From Owenia fusiformis (Eukaryota > Annelida > Polychaeta > Sabellida > Oweniidae): a DNA stretch of 47,488 bases. The position numbers and the translations under genes are program-made. Shown in pieces: positions 31,201 to 40,738 of the stretch. The notes below the pieces were generated by a model. That model was not told the origin of the DNA, searched no databases, and was given only the letters and a program-made list of their open reading frames with translations. Numbering within the stretch: position 1 is the stretch's first letter; every line of letters begins with the position of its first letter. The DNA lies in assembly GCA_903813345.2 (NCBI GenBank), contig CAIIXF020000032.1, positions 1 through 47,488 of the forward strand. Direction: 5' to 3'.

Positions 31201-31500
31201 GATTTATATACAATTAAACAATCATCTTATGAACCTACTCATTTTGTTGTGTTATAGTTTGTGGTAATTGAGCTGGTTAAGATTAAATCCACAAAAAACT
31301 CCCCTTAGATTAAAGCCATTTCAATCATCTTCACATTTTAATGGGTCCCCTGATTCCTTCACATAGCCATTTGTTCAATTAGTAGTTTTAGCTTTTAATT
31401 CCATTGAAAGGGGCAGCACTGCATAGTAAGCTTTTGATAGTACATTTATTGGTTTCATTTCTCCATACATCCTTTTACTTTATATTCTTATCTAAAGGGG
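31201..31500. other. Non-coding interval
   Basis: AT-rich; no signal. Confidence 0.5.
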
Positions 31501-31649
31501 GCAGCACCTTACTGAATCACTTAAAACAACACAGCTCCATTCATCCCAATTTTGAACTTACGCCAACCGTTCTTTTCACGCTACCACAACGTAATTTGTA
31601 CAGGGGTAACTTTGTGAATAGTTTCTGTACATCATTCCCCTGTACATAG
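31497..31649 (+). CDS. BED-finger-like fragment, weak
   Basis: Reads GGSTLLNHLKQHSSIHPNFE and stops at 31647-31649. S-T-x-L-x-x-H-L-K-x-x-H is the second half of a BED zinc finger; the Cys pair is not seen upstream. No strong acceptor. Confidence 0.25.
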   Translation, partial: GGSTLLNHLKQHSSIHPNFELTPTVLFTLPQRNLYRGNFVNSFCTSFPCT

Positions 31650-31705
31650 CAGTGTCGGGAGACTGTCCTGAGCTGCTACACCTTTTATTCATGTTTGGCA
31701 GATGA

Positions 31706-31969
31706 GTGATATCAGCTCTCCAGAAGATGACACAGGCATTCAAACAAATTCAGCCAAGATCAACTGCAAGATGCAATTCAAACCATTCATGCCAAATATG
31801 TTTAGTTCAAAATTCTCTTCCTGTCACTCCATGTTTATGGGAACTTTCTTTGGCCAATCATTCTTTGTTTCATATTATCTCTGGTGTTGAATTTGTACTT
31901 TGTTCAAATTGTAATAAATGTTATAATTTACAATGTATTGTTCATTTGATTCAAGAAAGAGAAACATGA
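31706..31969 (+). CDS. Cysteine-rich ORF, possible zinc-binding fragment
   Basis: Reads NHSCQICLVQNSLPVTPCLW and then FVLCSNCNKCYNLQCIVHLI. C-x2-C-x11-C and C-x2-C-x2-C-x4-C-x3-H spacings suggest a zinc-binding module of RING/PHD-like type, but it is not complete enough to name. The overlapping frame starting MSDISSPEDD is the alternative. Confidence 0.3.
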   Translation: MISALQKMTQAFKQIQPRSTARCNSNHSCQICLVQNSLPVTPCLWELSLANHSLFHIISGVEFVLCSNCNKCYNLQCIVHLIQERET

Positions 31970-32126
31970 TATGGACCCGTCAATGGTAAACGTAGACCTA
32001 TCACTTTCTAAACTCAAACCATTACACGCGGCATGGATGGTGAAGGCAGTGGAGACTCTTACAAAAGAAACTGAAGATAGGTTGGAAGAAGGCGGAAATC
32101 CTCGACCAGATCTGAATCATTTTTAA
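31956..32126 (+). CDS. Terminal exon candidate, DLSLSKLKPLHAAW
   Basis: After AG at 31954-31955 a 57-codon frame reads KEKHDMDPSMVNVDLSLSKL, KPLHAAWMVKAVETL and ends with TAA at 32124-32126. V-D-x-x-L-S-x-L-K-P-L-H-A-x-W resembles the C-terminal end of several transposon-type proteins of aquatic invertebrates. No catalytic residues are included. Confidence 0.35.
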   Translation, partial: KEKHDMDPSMVNVDLSLSKLKPLHAAWMVKAVETLTKETEDRLEEGGNPRPDLNHF

Positions 32127-33698
32127 ACAAAATGTTTTAAACACATGTTTTACTCGATTTTAGTCTGCCAACATTTCACATTAGAATTACGGACCAAATG
32201 TGAATTTTTGCTCGATTTTAGTCTGTCAATATTTACATCAGAATTTCGGACTATTGTGAATATGGTAATGGAAAATATGCGCCATATTGGATTCTATTTT
32301 TGCTTCGAAGTGTAGAAGTTTAGTGCAATAAATACACAAACAAGTGAAAACTACATGTTCTAATTTATTTATTAACATTCAAAGCAAACGTACAAACAAA
32401 GGAACAATAGGTAGTGTGGAGGAAAATTCCTGATTGTTAAATCAAGGTATGTACATGAATCAGGTTTTCATTTTGAACTTTTTCTTCAGTTTTGTTTGCT
32501 TCTCAGTAAAAGTAGGAAACAGACATTAAAAGAAATACAACTAGCATATGGTGAATCATAGATTGAAATTAGAAAAATGGTCATCTTAGAGGACCACATG
32601 TCACTTTGAAGGAGGCAATGGAAAGTCCCAAGAAAAGGCGAATGACAGTATCAGGCACTGTAAAGAATGTCAGTCTATATTGTTCATATTTTATCGTACA
32701 ACCATATTCTTAGGTCATGTAATGAATGAACTGTAAGTATAAAAAATGAATAACTGATTAATAATTGCATCAGGTTGAAAATTGAACATGGAAAATAAAT
32801 TAAAACAAGACAAGATTTTCAACCTATTCATAGTTATAGTAAAAATACAGTGAATATTCTGAAAATCATTATTATTAAATTATTGTTTTACTTAATTATA
32901 TTACAATTGAACAAGTATAACATTGATTTCAAATGAAATGGATATTTCATTAATTCCATGCTATTTTCTGACAATGTGTAGGTTAGATACAATGCTGTTA
33001 GTTGTAACTATGGAATAGGCATGTTAGACAATTGGAAGGTCGATCTTCTGGATTTCCACAAAGAACATCATACCACATACTTTGACATTGCTGTCCAATT
33101 TCTTGCATGTATATTATGTGCTAGATAATGATATGCAGGGTGATCATTACGTTTTGGGAATTGGTCTGCCATTTCAAGATTTTTAGGGGGGGAAGCCTAC
33201 CCGCCTATAGGAAAATGGACAATAAAGGTAATATTAGGCCCCTATCAATTCAACCAATTTAACTATCAATTCCATTGGATGATTGGATGGTTAAAATCGT
33301 TACTAAGATGTTCTAGCAGGCAGAATTGGCCCAGAATTTTAGTTGAAATATATTTTTATGTCCAAATTAACAGAGAAGTAACAAATGACAAAAAAATCTG
33401 GTGAGGGATATGTGGTGGCCACACACAAATTCAAGTGCTTCAGGAACCTCAATTCAACTTGGCATTCACACATTGTCTTACTTTAAAATCAGGGGTAAAT
33501 CCATGCGGCAAACATTTAATAAATGACGCCATAAAAAATGATATACAAATCAATAATCATCGGGATGGGATTAGGAAAAGTTGAAAAATTACAAGGTCTT
33601 CAAACATTTATAAACTCTAGGAAAATATTTGAATTTACAAATTTTGATGCAAAAGTTTTTATTTTTTTATTTTTTTTTTATTTATTTATTTATTATCA
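32127..33698. other. Non-coding, with a 60-bp duplication near the start
   Basis: ctcgattttagtctg occurs at about 32152 and 32212, starting two 60-base units. The remainder to 33698 has no recognisable signal; a T-rich low-complexity run is at 33655-33700. Confidence 0.5.
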
Positions 33699-34170
33699 TA
33701 TTCATTTAGAAATTACATTAACAGTGTTGGCACTTGATACCGATGAAAGGGCATATCAGTGCTTAAATCAAAAGTTGTACAATATAAAAATATATTACAA
33801 TTTATATGAATTGAATGAAGCAAGAAATACAATTATAGATATCATGCCAGTTCATGTTATAAAAAAATACGACAATATACAAAAATGCCTGCACATAAAC
33901 AAATCAAAAGTGAAATACAAACATAATACAATTACAATAACAGTACATGCTCATGGCTCAGTAACAATTTATTAATGTTTTTTGTAATTGTATTTAAAGG
34001 AGTAAAAGGATGGTAGAGAGTGAAGGGATGTTGGTAGTTTGTTCCATATTATCGTTCAATTCATATAAATTGTAATATATTTTTATATTGTACAACTTTT
34101 GATTTTAGCACTGATATGCCCTTTCATGGGTATCAAGTGCAAACACTGTTAATGTAATACTAAATGAATA
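33699..34170. mobile_element. Foldback element with about 118-bp inverted arms
   Basis: 33699-33817 is nearly perfectly inverted at 34053-34170: shared words include tattcatttag/ctaaatgaata, ggcatatcagtgct and gtacaatataaaaatatatt. About 5 differences across the arms. The 235-bp spacer has no coding content. The ORF 33538-33975 crosses the left arm and is a chance ORF. Confidence 0.9.
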
Positions 34171-34257
34171 TTGTTATTTTGTTATAACAATATAATATGG
34201 TTATTTTAGCAGAGCAATGTTTATAAATTATTCTGATGTTTTATGGTTCTTTTTTAG

Positions 34258-34573
34258 CTCTTCAACGACGGAAGATGAGACCAACTGCAAAATACCAACC
34301 AAAAGAACAAAAAGGCCGGTTGGTGAACGCACACGAGAGCCAAGTGGAAGAGTGATTAAACTCACACCAAAAGCGAAACAGCAACAGCCGGAACAACAGG
34401 TCCCAACAACAAATCGAACAACAAATCGAACAACAAATCGAACAACAGCAGCCAGCGATGTTCCCCATCAAAAATGATGTCTGTCTTCTGAGAGACTACA
34501 CACTTGATGAATTTAAGAGTATAGCCAAATTAAATATGTCTTTTGTCACTTATGGAGAGAGAGCTAACTTTTA
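34258..34573 (+). pseudogene. Exon with basic and Gln-rich part, frameshifted in a 12-bp repeat
   Basis: After ttttttag the frame reads STTEDETNCKIPTKRTKRPV, KAKQQQPEQQ and then a repeat of 12 bp (aacaacaaatcg, about 3.5 units at 34400-34445). In that frame the end is short (stop at 34475-34477). In another frame the same repeat codes QQIEQQIEQQIEQQQPAMFP followed by VCLLRDYTLDEFKSIAKLNM and SFVTYGERANF, which looks much more like real protein. So a one- or two-base slip in the repeat separates the halves. No family recognised. Confidence 0.45.
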
Positions 34574-34860
34574 AAATGACCTAAAAACAGATTCTTTGGC
34601 TAATTAATCATATTAATATTTCCGCATTATGTGAGTGTATATTTTGGTGCAAAATATATTTGGCAGTAAAAGTGATTGGGTTGGTGCTTTTCTAAGTTTT
34701 TATCATCACTTTAAAATGCCACTGAAAGGAGAAGTCTGCATTTTCAGAACCCAACAAAAACAGATAATGAAACCATTACAATATCAGATTTCAACAATTT
34801 CCACAATCCATTGAATTATTTCCAATTGTTTATTGTTGGAACACAACTGGGTCTATTAGA

Positions 34861-35079
34861 ATGGCTTTCAGTGGTGGGGATGGGGAGTTGTTTACAGCAA
34901 CTACTGTCCAATTGGAAGAAGTTGCTCCAAAAAATATTCTTGAAATGGTGCAATGCAACTGTAAAACAGGATACAAGAATGACATGGAATGTAGCCTTGC
35001 TTGTTCAGAATGTAGAGGCATTTGTGCAAACACAATTACAATTAGTGAAACTGATATAGAAACAGCAAAAAAGTATTAA
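34861..35079 (+). pseudogene. CXC-like cysteine-rich fragment
   Basis: Reads NILEMVQCNCKTGY and MECSLACSECRGICAN. L-E-M-x-x-C-x-C-K-x-G ... C-S-x-A-C-x-x-C-R-G-x-C-x-N resembles the CXC/tesmin-like cysteine-rich tail found in many uncharacterised invertebrate proteins. The middle C-x-C-R-K segment is lost (GYKND in its place), so the motif is incomplete. It lies 18 bases before the helicase fragment but in another frame. Confidence 0.5.
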
Positions 35080-35096
35080 CGCATTTAATGAGAATA

Positions 35097-35219
35097 AGAC
35101 TTCAATATGAGGGATATAGTGTTGTATGTTACAACAAGAAGGATACGACTGCCTTCCTTCCTACAGGATATGGAAAAACTATGTGCCTTTTAGCTCAATT
35201 TGTTGACTATCTTCATTAA
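35097..35219 (+). pseudogene. RecQ-like helicase motif I fragment
   Basis: Reads RLQYEGYSVVCYNKKDTTAF and LPTGYGKTMCLLAQFVDYLH, stop at 35217-35219. L-P-T-G-Y-G-K-T is a Walker A P-loop in the RecQ form, preceded by the Q-motif-like region expected there. The DExH box and the rest are not present. The same P-loop stretch is at 1-43. Confidence 0.65.
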
Positions 35220-35511
35220 TATTGCCAATGTGACGTTGATTTTAACCTGTGACATTTTGCTACATTGACAAAGTACCCCAAAAGACATGCCATTTCAATT
35301 AACATATAGTGATAGTTAAATTTGGGATAATGATCTGGTGCAGCATGCATCACGGGAGAGTGGAGAAGGCCTGGGGGTCCAAGTGGCAACCAGGTTCTTC
35401 ACTACCTCGGAGGCTGAATTGTCGAGGCTAAGCAGTTCAGTCTAAGACTTCCCAAGAAACATCTTAGCGCAAGTCAGGTAGGCTCCTTTTGTGATCAGAT
35501 AGATATACCGT
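35220..35511. other. Possible further coding scrap
   Basis: 35335-35440 has a GC-richer stretch reading HASRESGEGLGVQVATRFFT and TSEAELSRLSSSV before a stop. No match known to me. Confidence 0.25.
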
Positions 35512-36240
35512 ATTCGCCGTAAAGCTGCCCTGGGCGCTTTTGAAATTGAAATTCCCAGTGCCCATGTATGAAAGAAGTAAAAAATCCCTTGTAATTTCAT
35601 GTATGGGAATTTTTCTTGCCAAAAATGACTGATTTGCAACATTAAAACGAAAGTAACAGCATCTTTTTTCAATATGTTATGCATCATTATTTAAGGGAAT
35701 GCAGTAAAGATTGCTAGAATAAAACTATATTGACAGTGGTTGAAGAACTCCCCAGCAGAGCCACTCAAGGTTTATCTTCAATATTTCCCCTATAGACTGT
35801 GAGATATCTATCAAAAGTTATGCATTATTTTTTTTTTAATTTGATGACAGATCATCATTTTTCGTGTAAAAGTTGTGTAAAAGTCGAGAAATCTAAAAGA
35901 GAAAGTTCAGGACCTTGACGTGACCTCGACGAATGCTATTTAGAAAATTTCGAAACAAAACTCTGAAATGTGAACATTTCCTTCATTCATTTAGGACTAT
36001 TTTGAGATAATATTAGTTTACTATGATGTGAGGAGCACCCACTGATAAATATTTATCTGGATGATGCATCGAATTCTGCATTTTAGTGTAAGTACTCTAC
36101 TATCGCCCACTATATTCCTTTGAAATCTGATTTTTCGTTAATACTTGGTCATTCCTCAATATTTCTTGAGCTCTGTGAAGTAGGATGGGCGCTTATTATG
36201 GGTGGGACTTTATAATTAATTGAGGCTTATTATAAGTGTT
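35512..36240. mobile_element. Probable MITE with ends of the accgtattcgcc type
   Basis: The left edge (taccgtattcgccgtaaagc, then ccctgggcgcttttgaa) and right edge (gggcgcttattatgggtggg, then gaggcttattataagtg) carry the ggggcgctta... words seen at the two ends of a widespread family of DNA elements with 'accgtattcgcctataag' ends. The inverted match between the ends is only partial here, and I found no clear target duplication. Confidence 0.4.
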
Positions 36241-36258
36241 AATTATTGCATTTATTAG

Positions 36259-36885
36259 CACCACCAGCAAAAGATGCACCCTGCCTGCTGATGGCCCACA
36301 AGTGCAAGATGCACCCGTGAGGCAACATGTTTAGCCTGCTGATGGCCCACAAGTATAAAATGCACCCGTGAGGCAACATGTTTAGCCTGCTGATGGCCCA
36401 CAAGTACAAGATGCACCCGTGAGGCAACATGTTTAGCCTGCTGATGGCCCACAAGTACAAGATGCACCCGTGAGGCAACATGTTTAGCCTGCTGATGGCC
36501 CACAAGTACAAGATGCACCCGTGAGGCAACATGTTTAGCCTGCTGATGGCATACAAGTACAAGCTGCACCCGTGAGGCAACATGTTTAGCCTGCTGATGG
36601 CATACAAGTACAAGCTGCACCCGTGAGGCAACATGTTTAGCCTGCTGATGGCCCACAAGTACAAGATGCACCCGTGAGGCAACATGTTTAGCCTGCTGAT
36701 GGCCCACAAGTACAAGATGCACCCGTGAGGCAACATGTTTAGCCTGCTGATGGCCCACAAGTACAAGATGCACCCGTGAGGCAACATGTTTAGCCTGATG
36801 ATGGCATACAAGTACAAGCTGCACCCATGAGGCAACTGGTTGAGTCTGCTGATGGACCACCAACAAAGCTGCACCCTTGAGGCAA
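36259..36885. repeat. 51-bp minisatellite, 11 full units plus flanking partial units
   Basis: Full units start at 36283 and every 51 bases to 36793; a diverged partial follows at 36844. Two subtypes differ at cccacaagtacaagatgc versus catacaagtacaagctgc (units 6, 7 and 11). 51 is divisible by 3, so several frames, including 254- and 216-codon minus-strand frames, stay open by chance. The partial unit at 36840 is nearly identical to part of the exon at 11113-11150. Confidence 0.95.
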
Positions 36886-37508
36886 TCAAACATTTTAGGT
36901 GACATTCAACCAAACACAGAGACACATTTATCAAACATAAATATGAATTAAATAAACCACATGTATGTGTACATAATTCAAATGTATCTATGTATAAAAA
37001 CAAATAAATCTATTACATGTTTTGATAGAATGAAATGTTGAATGCCTGTAATTGAATAGCAAAGTTTGTAAAATCCAAAAGATATGAACAATTGCCATAG
37101 TCAAGCTGCATTAACTAGTGCCAATTGTCGAGAGGTCACACCGACCTGAGGTTGACCCTGTAAGAGGCTTGTGGATGTTCTCCATGGTTTCCAATACTAA
37201 TTGCTTATCATGAAAGTGAAACTGTTTTTTACAGGCACTGAATGCCAGATGATCTACATTTATTTGGAAAAACCGATGTCCGAATCATGTCCAAATACCT
37301 ACAACATGTAAAGAACACAAAAAAGTTCCAAAATGAAAGCCCTGTTAATATTCTGGATGGAGGTGGAAAGTTGTGACCCCTACCCCCATATTGCAACTTT
37401 ATTCAACATTAGTGCAAAGATGGTAAGCAGACCTGAATAAATTCAGTAATAGATGACCTTTTCAAATATTCTGTATCAAGCTACCTTGGGTGTGATCATC
37501 TTTAGAGG
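36886..37508. other. Non-coding interval
   Basis: No coding signal, no repeats noticed. Confidence 0.5.
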
Positions 37509-37806
37509 AATAATAACGAAGATGATTTTGAAGACCCATACATGCCATTAGAACAACTTGCACCAGGAGCGCCTTCTGATCATGTCAATGTAGATGACTG
37601 GTGTAACATTATATGTAACAGCCTCCATGAAAAAGAACGGGCTTTATTTGAGACTCTTGTGGCATCCAGGAAAGCATACCTAGATGTTTATTTGTCACAT
37701 GAGATAACCCACATCACAACAGCCCTGGAGCCAATCTGGCAAGATGTTGTCGCACAGGCAGTTGAGAAAGAAGCTTATTTGAACTTTCAGGCAAATATTT
37801 TTTGTT
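37509..37806 (+). CDS. Composite repeat family, copy C (3' exon only), open frame
   Basis: Matches 4190-4488 of copy A and 21912-22098 of copy B. Here the frame is open from 37542: MPLEQLAPGAPSDHVNVDDW, LHEKERALFETLVASRKAYL, then a helical stretch ending VEKEAYLNFQANIFC and a stop. It is the most intact version of this exon; copy A has several stops and copy B diverges part-way. The protein family is unknown to me. The piece is probably the last exon of the parent gene. Confidence 0.5.
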
Positions 37807-38045
37807 GAGAGAATAAATTCCAAGAAACCCACCCCTTCTTCACAAGTGTGGAGGTGGTAAATATAAAAAAAATATTTTGTGAGTACATTATATGTTCAAA
37901 ATCTTTTATCATGCCTATCATGAAAATTCAAAATGGCTGCTTTGCAGGAATTCGCAATTCTAAAGTCTAAATTTTTCAATCTTAACCAAAGTAATGAGTA
38001 AAATTGATTGGAATTCGGTAATTGATATTTTGTTCATTGGGATTT

Positions 38046-38073
38046 GCTACTCCGCGGAGTTGCCATTATCTAG
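38046..38073 (+). mobile_element. Helitron-like 3' terminus, second copy
   Basis: gctactccgcggagttgc (perfect 12-bp palindrome actccgcggagt in its centre) lies six bases before CTAG, followed by T. Same family as 8830-8857. The body upstream shows no helicase, so it would be a non-autonomous element whose 5' end I cannot place. Confidence 0.5.
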
Positions 38074-38840
38074 TTTATTTTTTATTTATTTAAGGTGATG
38101 GACACTATAAAGTTTGATTACACTGACCAACAAATTTCCTTTCTTCATCCTAATCAAACCACCCCAGTACATGAAGCGCTCCACTCACCTAAAAATATGA
38201 GAATTAACATAGAAGGCAAAGTATCACAGGTTCATGTACTATTATCCCATATATATCACACACAGTACTGCAAATCCTGTAAAATTGGCCAACATTAATG
38301 TCAAACTCAAAAGCCATTAATCACAATGGCTCTGGCATTAAACCTGGCTCAAAGAATATCCTACTCCCCAACTTTCTCTCCATTTCTCTGAACATTCTAG
38401 TCTTATCTGTCAACAAATTAATTAACAGGCCATTACTTTGATATGTTCCACACTTCCTAGAATTACAAAACTCTAAGTAGGTGCTTTAGTTTTAAAGATA
38501 TAGGTTGTTCAAATTAGGTTTACTTTATATCAGCTGATCACAAGCATGGTATTAAAAGTGAAATTTCAGATAAAGATCAGAATTTTATTTCAATAAAAGT
38601 TACATCATTTTAAAGTGCAGAGAACAAGGATTAAAACTATAACAGGAATATTTCTGACTCAGATCTTAATCAACAGTGAAAGAGCGAGAATCAAAGGAAT
38701 GTACTTACAGTATAAAATTAGCTGGATCTAAACTGTTATAATTAATAGCTATGTATGCTTAAAGTACTTTACAGGACAATGTAATATTTCTTCAAAACTT
38801 TAAGATTGCATCAATTAACTATTGATTACAAATTATCACA
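38074..38840. other. Mostly non-coding
   Basis: An ORF at 38095-38298 (MDTIKFDYTDQQISFLHPNQ) has no motif. Otherwise AT-rich. Confidence 0.4.
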
Positions 38841-39058
38841 ATGGAAAACCATGAAATGTATTCAGATAATACATGTCGAATCTGTGGAGAAAGGGCACAA
38901 AAGGGATTGGATATACGCTATAAGAAAAAAAGCCATTCTATTGTGAACGATTCCAAAGAATGATGTTAGAATACTATGAAATTGATATAAGTAAAGATGT
39001 TGGTGACATACACCCCCAAAAAATATGTCAAGTTATGTTATAAGATAATGTGCAATGC
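38841..39058 (+). pseudogene. RAG1 N-terminus-like zinc-binding domain, frameshifted
   Basis: Begins MENHEMYSDNTCRICGERAQ at 38841. After a shift in a poly-A run, PFYCERFQRMMLEYYEID and ISKDVGDIHPQKICQV follow, then another shift into CYKIMCNAHRSKNK, and the next frame (39055 onward) gives KEHTRRSCSLC followed by AGRPKKSKG. The order C-R-I-C-G ... Y-x-I-D-I-x-x-D ... H-P-x-x-I-C ... C-Y ... H-T-x-R-x-C-x-L-C ... G-R-P-K-K is that of the zinc-binding region before the RING of RAG1, also known from the N-RAG-type transposons of molluscs. The transposase core is not found. Confidence 0.55.
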
Positions 39059-39960
39059 CCATAGATCAAAAAACAAAAAGTCATTTAAACTCTAACTTCA
39101 AAGAACATACTCGAAGAAGTTGTAGCCTTTGTATTAAGTATGAGGATAGGAAAATTGCAGGTAGACCAAAAAAGAGTAAAGGTCTTGATTCTCAAACAGA
39201 TGAAATTCAGCATAATGATGGCAGTTCAATAACATCAATGGATACCACACCTGAGATTGTACTCCATACAAGTAAACATAATGATGACAGTTCAATAACA
39301 TCAATTGATACCACCCCTGAGATTGTACTCCATACACGTAAACATAATGATGACAGTTCAATAACATCAACTGATACCACACCTGAGATTGTACTCCATA
39401 CAAGTAAACATAATGATGACAGCTCAATAACATCAATGGATACCACACCTGAGATTGTACTACGTACGAGTAAACATAATGATGACAGTTCAATAACATC
39501 AATGGATACCACACCTGAGATTGTACTACGTACGAGTAAACATAATGATGACAGTTCAATAACATCAACTGATACCACACCTGAGATTGAACTCCATACA
39601 AGTAAACATAATGATGACAGTTCAATAACATCAATGGATACCACACCTGAGATTGTACTACGTATGAGTAAACATAATGATGATAGTTCAATAACATCAA
39701 TGGATACCACACCTGAGATTGTACTACGTACGAGTAAACATAATGATGATAATTCAATAACATCAATGGATACCACACCTGAGATTGTACTACGTACGAG
39801 TAAACATAATGATGATAATTCAATAACATCAATGGATACCACACCTGAGATTGTACTACATACGAGTAAACATAATGATGATAATTCAATAACATCAATG
39901 GATACCATACCTGAGTTCAAAATACTCTCTTTTAAAGAGATGAATATAATTGACATATAA
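39055..39960 (+). CDS. ORF with C-terminal half of the zinc domain and 11 copies of a 22-residue repeat
   Basis: 301 codons, open from MPIDQKTKSHLNSN to the TAA at 39958-39960. Residues 1-52 hold the last cysteine pair (RRSCSLC) and a GRPKK AT-hook-like motif. Residues 53-285 are tandem repeats of consensus HNDDSSITSMDTTPEIVLRT followed by SK; the last unit is partial, then a unique tail (FKILSFKEMNIIDI). The repeats are Ser/Thr/Asp-rich, so they are probably disordered. The true start is unclear: the ATG at 39055 is within a domain that begins upstream in other frames. Either a frameshifted remnant, or a spliced or edited gene. Confidence 0.5.
   Translation: MPIDQKTKSHLNSNFKEHTRRSCSLCIKYEDRKIAGRPKKSKGLDSQTDEIQHNDGSSITSMDTTPEIVLHTSKHNDDSSITSIDTTPEIVLHTRKHNDDSSITSTDTTPEIVLHTSKHNDDSSITSMDTTPEIVLRTSKHNDDSSITSMDTTPEIVLRTSKHNDDSSITSTDTTPEIELHTSKHNDDSSITSMDTTPEIVLRMSKHNDDSSITSMDTTPEIVLRTSKHNDDNSITSMDTTPEIVLRTSKHNDDNSITSMDTTPEIVLHTSKHNDDNSITSMDTIPEFKILSFKEMNIIDI
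39211..39936 (+). repeat. 66-bp minisatellite, 10 full units plus one partial
   Basis: Unit starts: 39211 and every 66 bases to 39871. Variation is concentrated at cat/cgt (His/Arg), atg/att/act (Met/Ile/Thr) and agt/aat (Ser/Asn). Units 4, 5, 8-10 share the acgtacgag variant, showing expansion of a subset. As 66 is a multiple of three, both minus-strand frames are also open (254 and 292 codons) and are not real. Confidence 0.97.
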
Positions 39961-40231
39961 TAATATAAAGCTGACATGCTTTGCAAGTCAGCTAGATTAT
40001 TTTCAAATATTTTGTATTCTTTTGTCAGCCAGAAAAGGAGAGAGATATTAGCGTGGTATACTGAAATGACTATATAGACTTGCACAAGGAAAGGGAATAT
40101 TTAGTATAAAAGTACATTTTGAGGAACATTGAGGTACACAGGTTTATTCGAGTGAAATGCAACAAAGCTACCCCCACACCTGGTAAAGATTGTATACTAA
40201 TGCTGTTTGAAATGTACACTAGTACAGCTGA
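39961..40231. other. Non-coding flank
   Basis: I see nothing. Confidence 0.5.
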
Positions 40232-40423
40232 GTGCATAGATGCAAAAAAACTCAGAAACCAAAATTTGGCAGCATAATGAATGGAAACATTGGGAATAAT
40301 CTCTCATTGATTCATTTGAAGCATCTGTATAAAGATCTATTAATGAAAAAACACCCTAAATACCATGGTAAACCAATCAAAAAAGCAAATGCCTTAATCA
40401 ATAAAATCAAAGGCTCCCATTAA
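40232..40423 (+). CDS. Small basic ORF, unknown
   Basis: 63 codons, Lys/Asn-rich (MHRCKKTQKPKFGS ... PIKKANALINKIKGSH). No motif. It is followed at once by two perfect hairpins (40420-40471), which is unusual, but no start or splice context supports it. Confidence 0.25.
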   Translation: MHRCKKTQKPKFGSIMNGNIGNNLSLIHLKHLYKDLLMKKHPKYHGKPIKKANALINKIKGSH

Positions 40424-40471
40424 CAGCCAATAGCTGTTAAAACAAAAACAATGGTAACATTTACCATTGTT
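40420..40471. repeat. Two adjacent perfect hairpins
   Basis: ttaacagc/gctgttaa (40420-40440, 5-base loop) and aacaatggtaa/ttaccattgtt (40447-40471, 3-base loop). Confidence 0.85.
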
Positions 40472-40738
40472 AATATGTAGGTACCTATTTGAAATAAATC
40501 CATGTAAAAAATAATTGATTGTTAATTGCTTTTATTACCAAGGCCCAGGGAAAAGATTAGTACAGCTAGTACTGTTAGTAGCAGTGCCTTTATTTGGGCA
40601 GTTCTCCCTGGACTACCTAAAGTCAAATGACCAGTCAGAGTTCTGGATGTAGACAATGGAAGGAACTTTATTTGGTTTACTGCCAAGCAGACAATACTGA
40701 GTAAGTGTGTTCTTCTCCCACATGTCATACACCAGGGA

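Noticed and set aside
33538-33975. 145-codon plus ORF
   Set aside because: It runs through a T-rich tract and the left arm of the foldback element; composition is Tyr/Ile/Asn-rich as expected for chance AT-rich sequence.
36239-37003. 254- and 216-codon minus-strand ORFs
   Set aside because: They are the 51-bp minisatellite read in open frames; unit length divisible by three keeps them open, and the related exon-like unit at 11113 reads on the other strand.
39134-40085. 254- and 292-codon minus-strand ORFs
   Set aside because: Antisense of the 66-bp repeat. The plus frame connects with cysteine-rich unique sequence, the minus frames do not.
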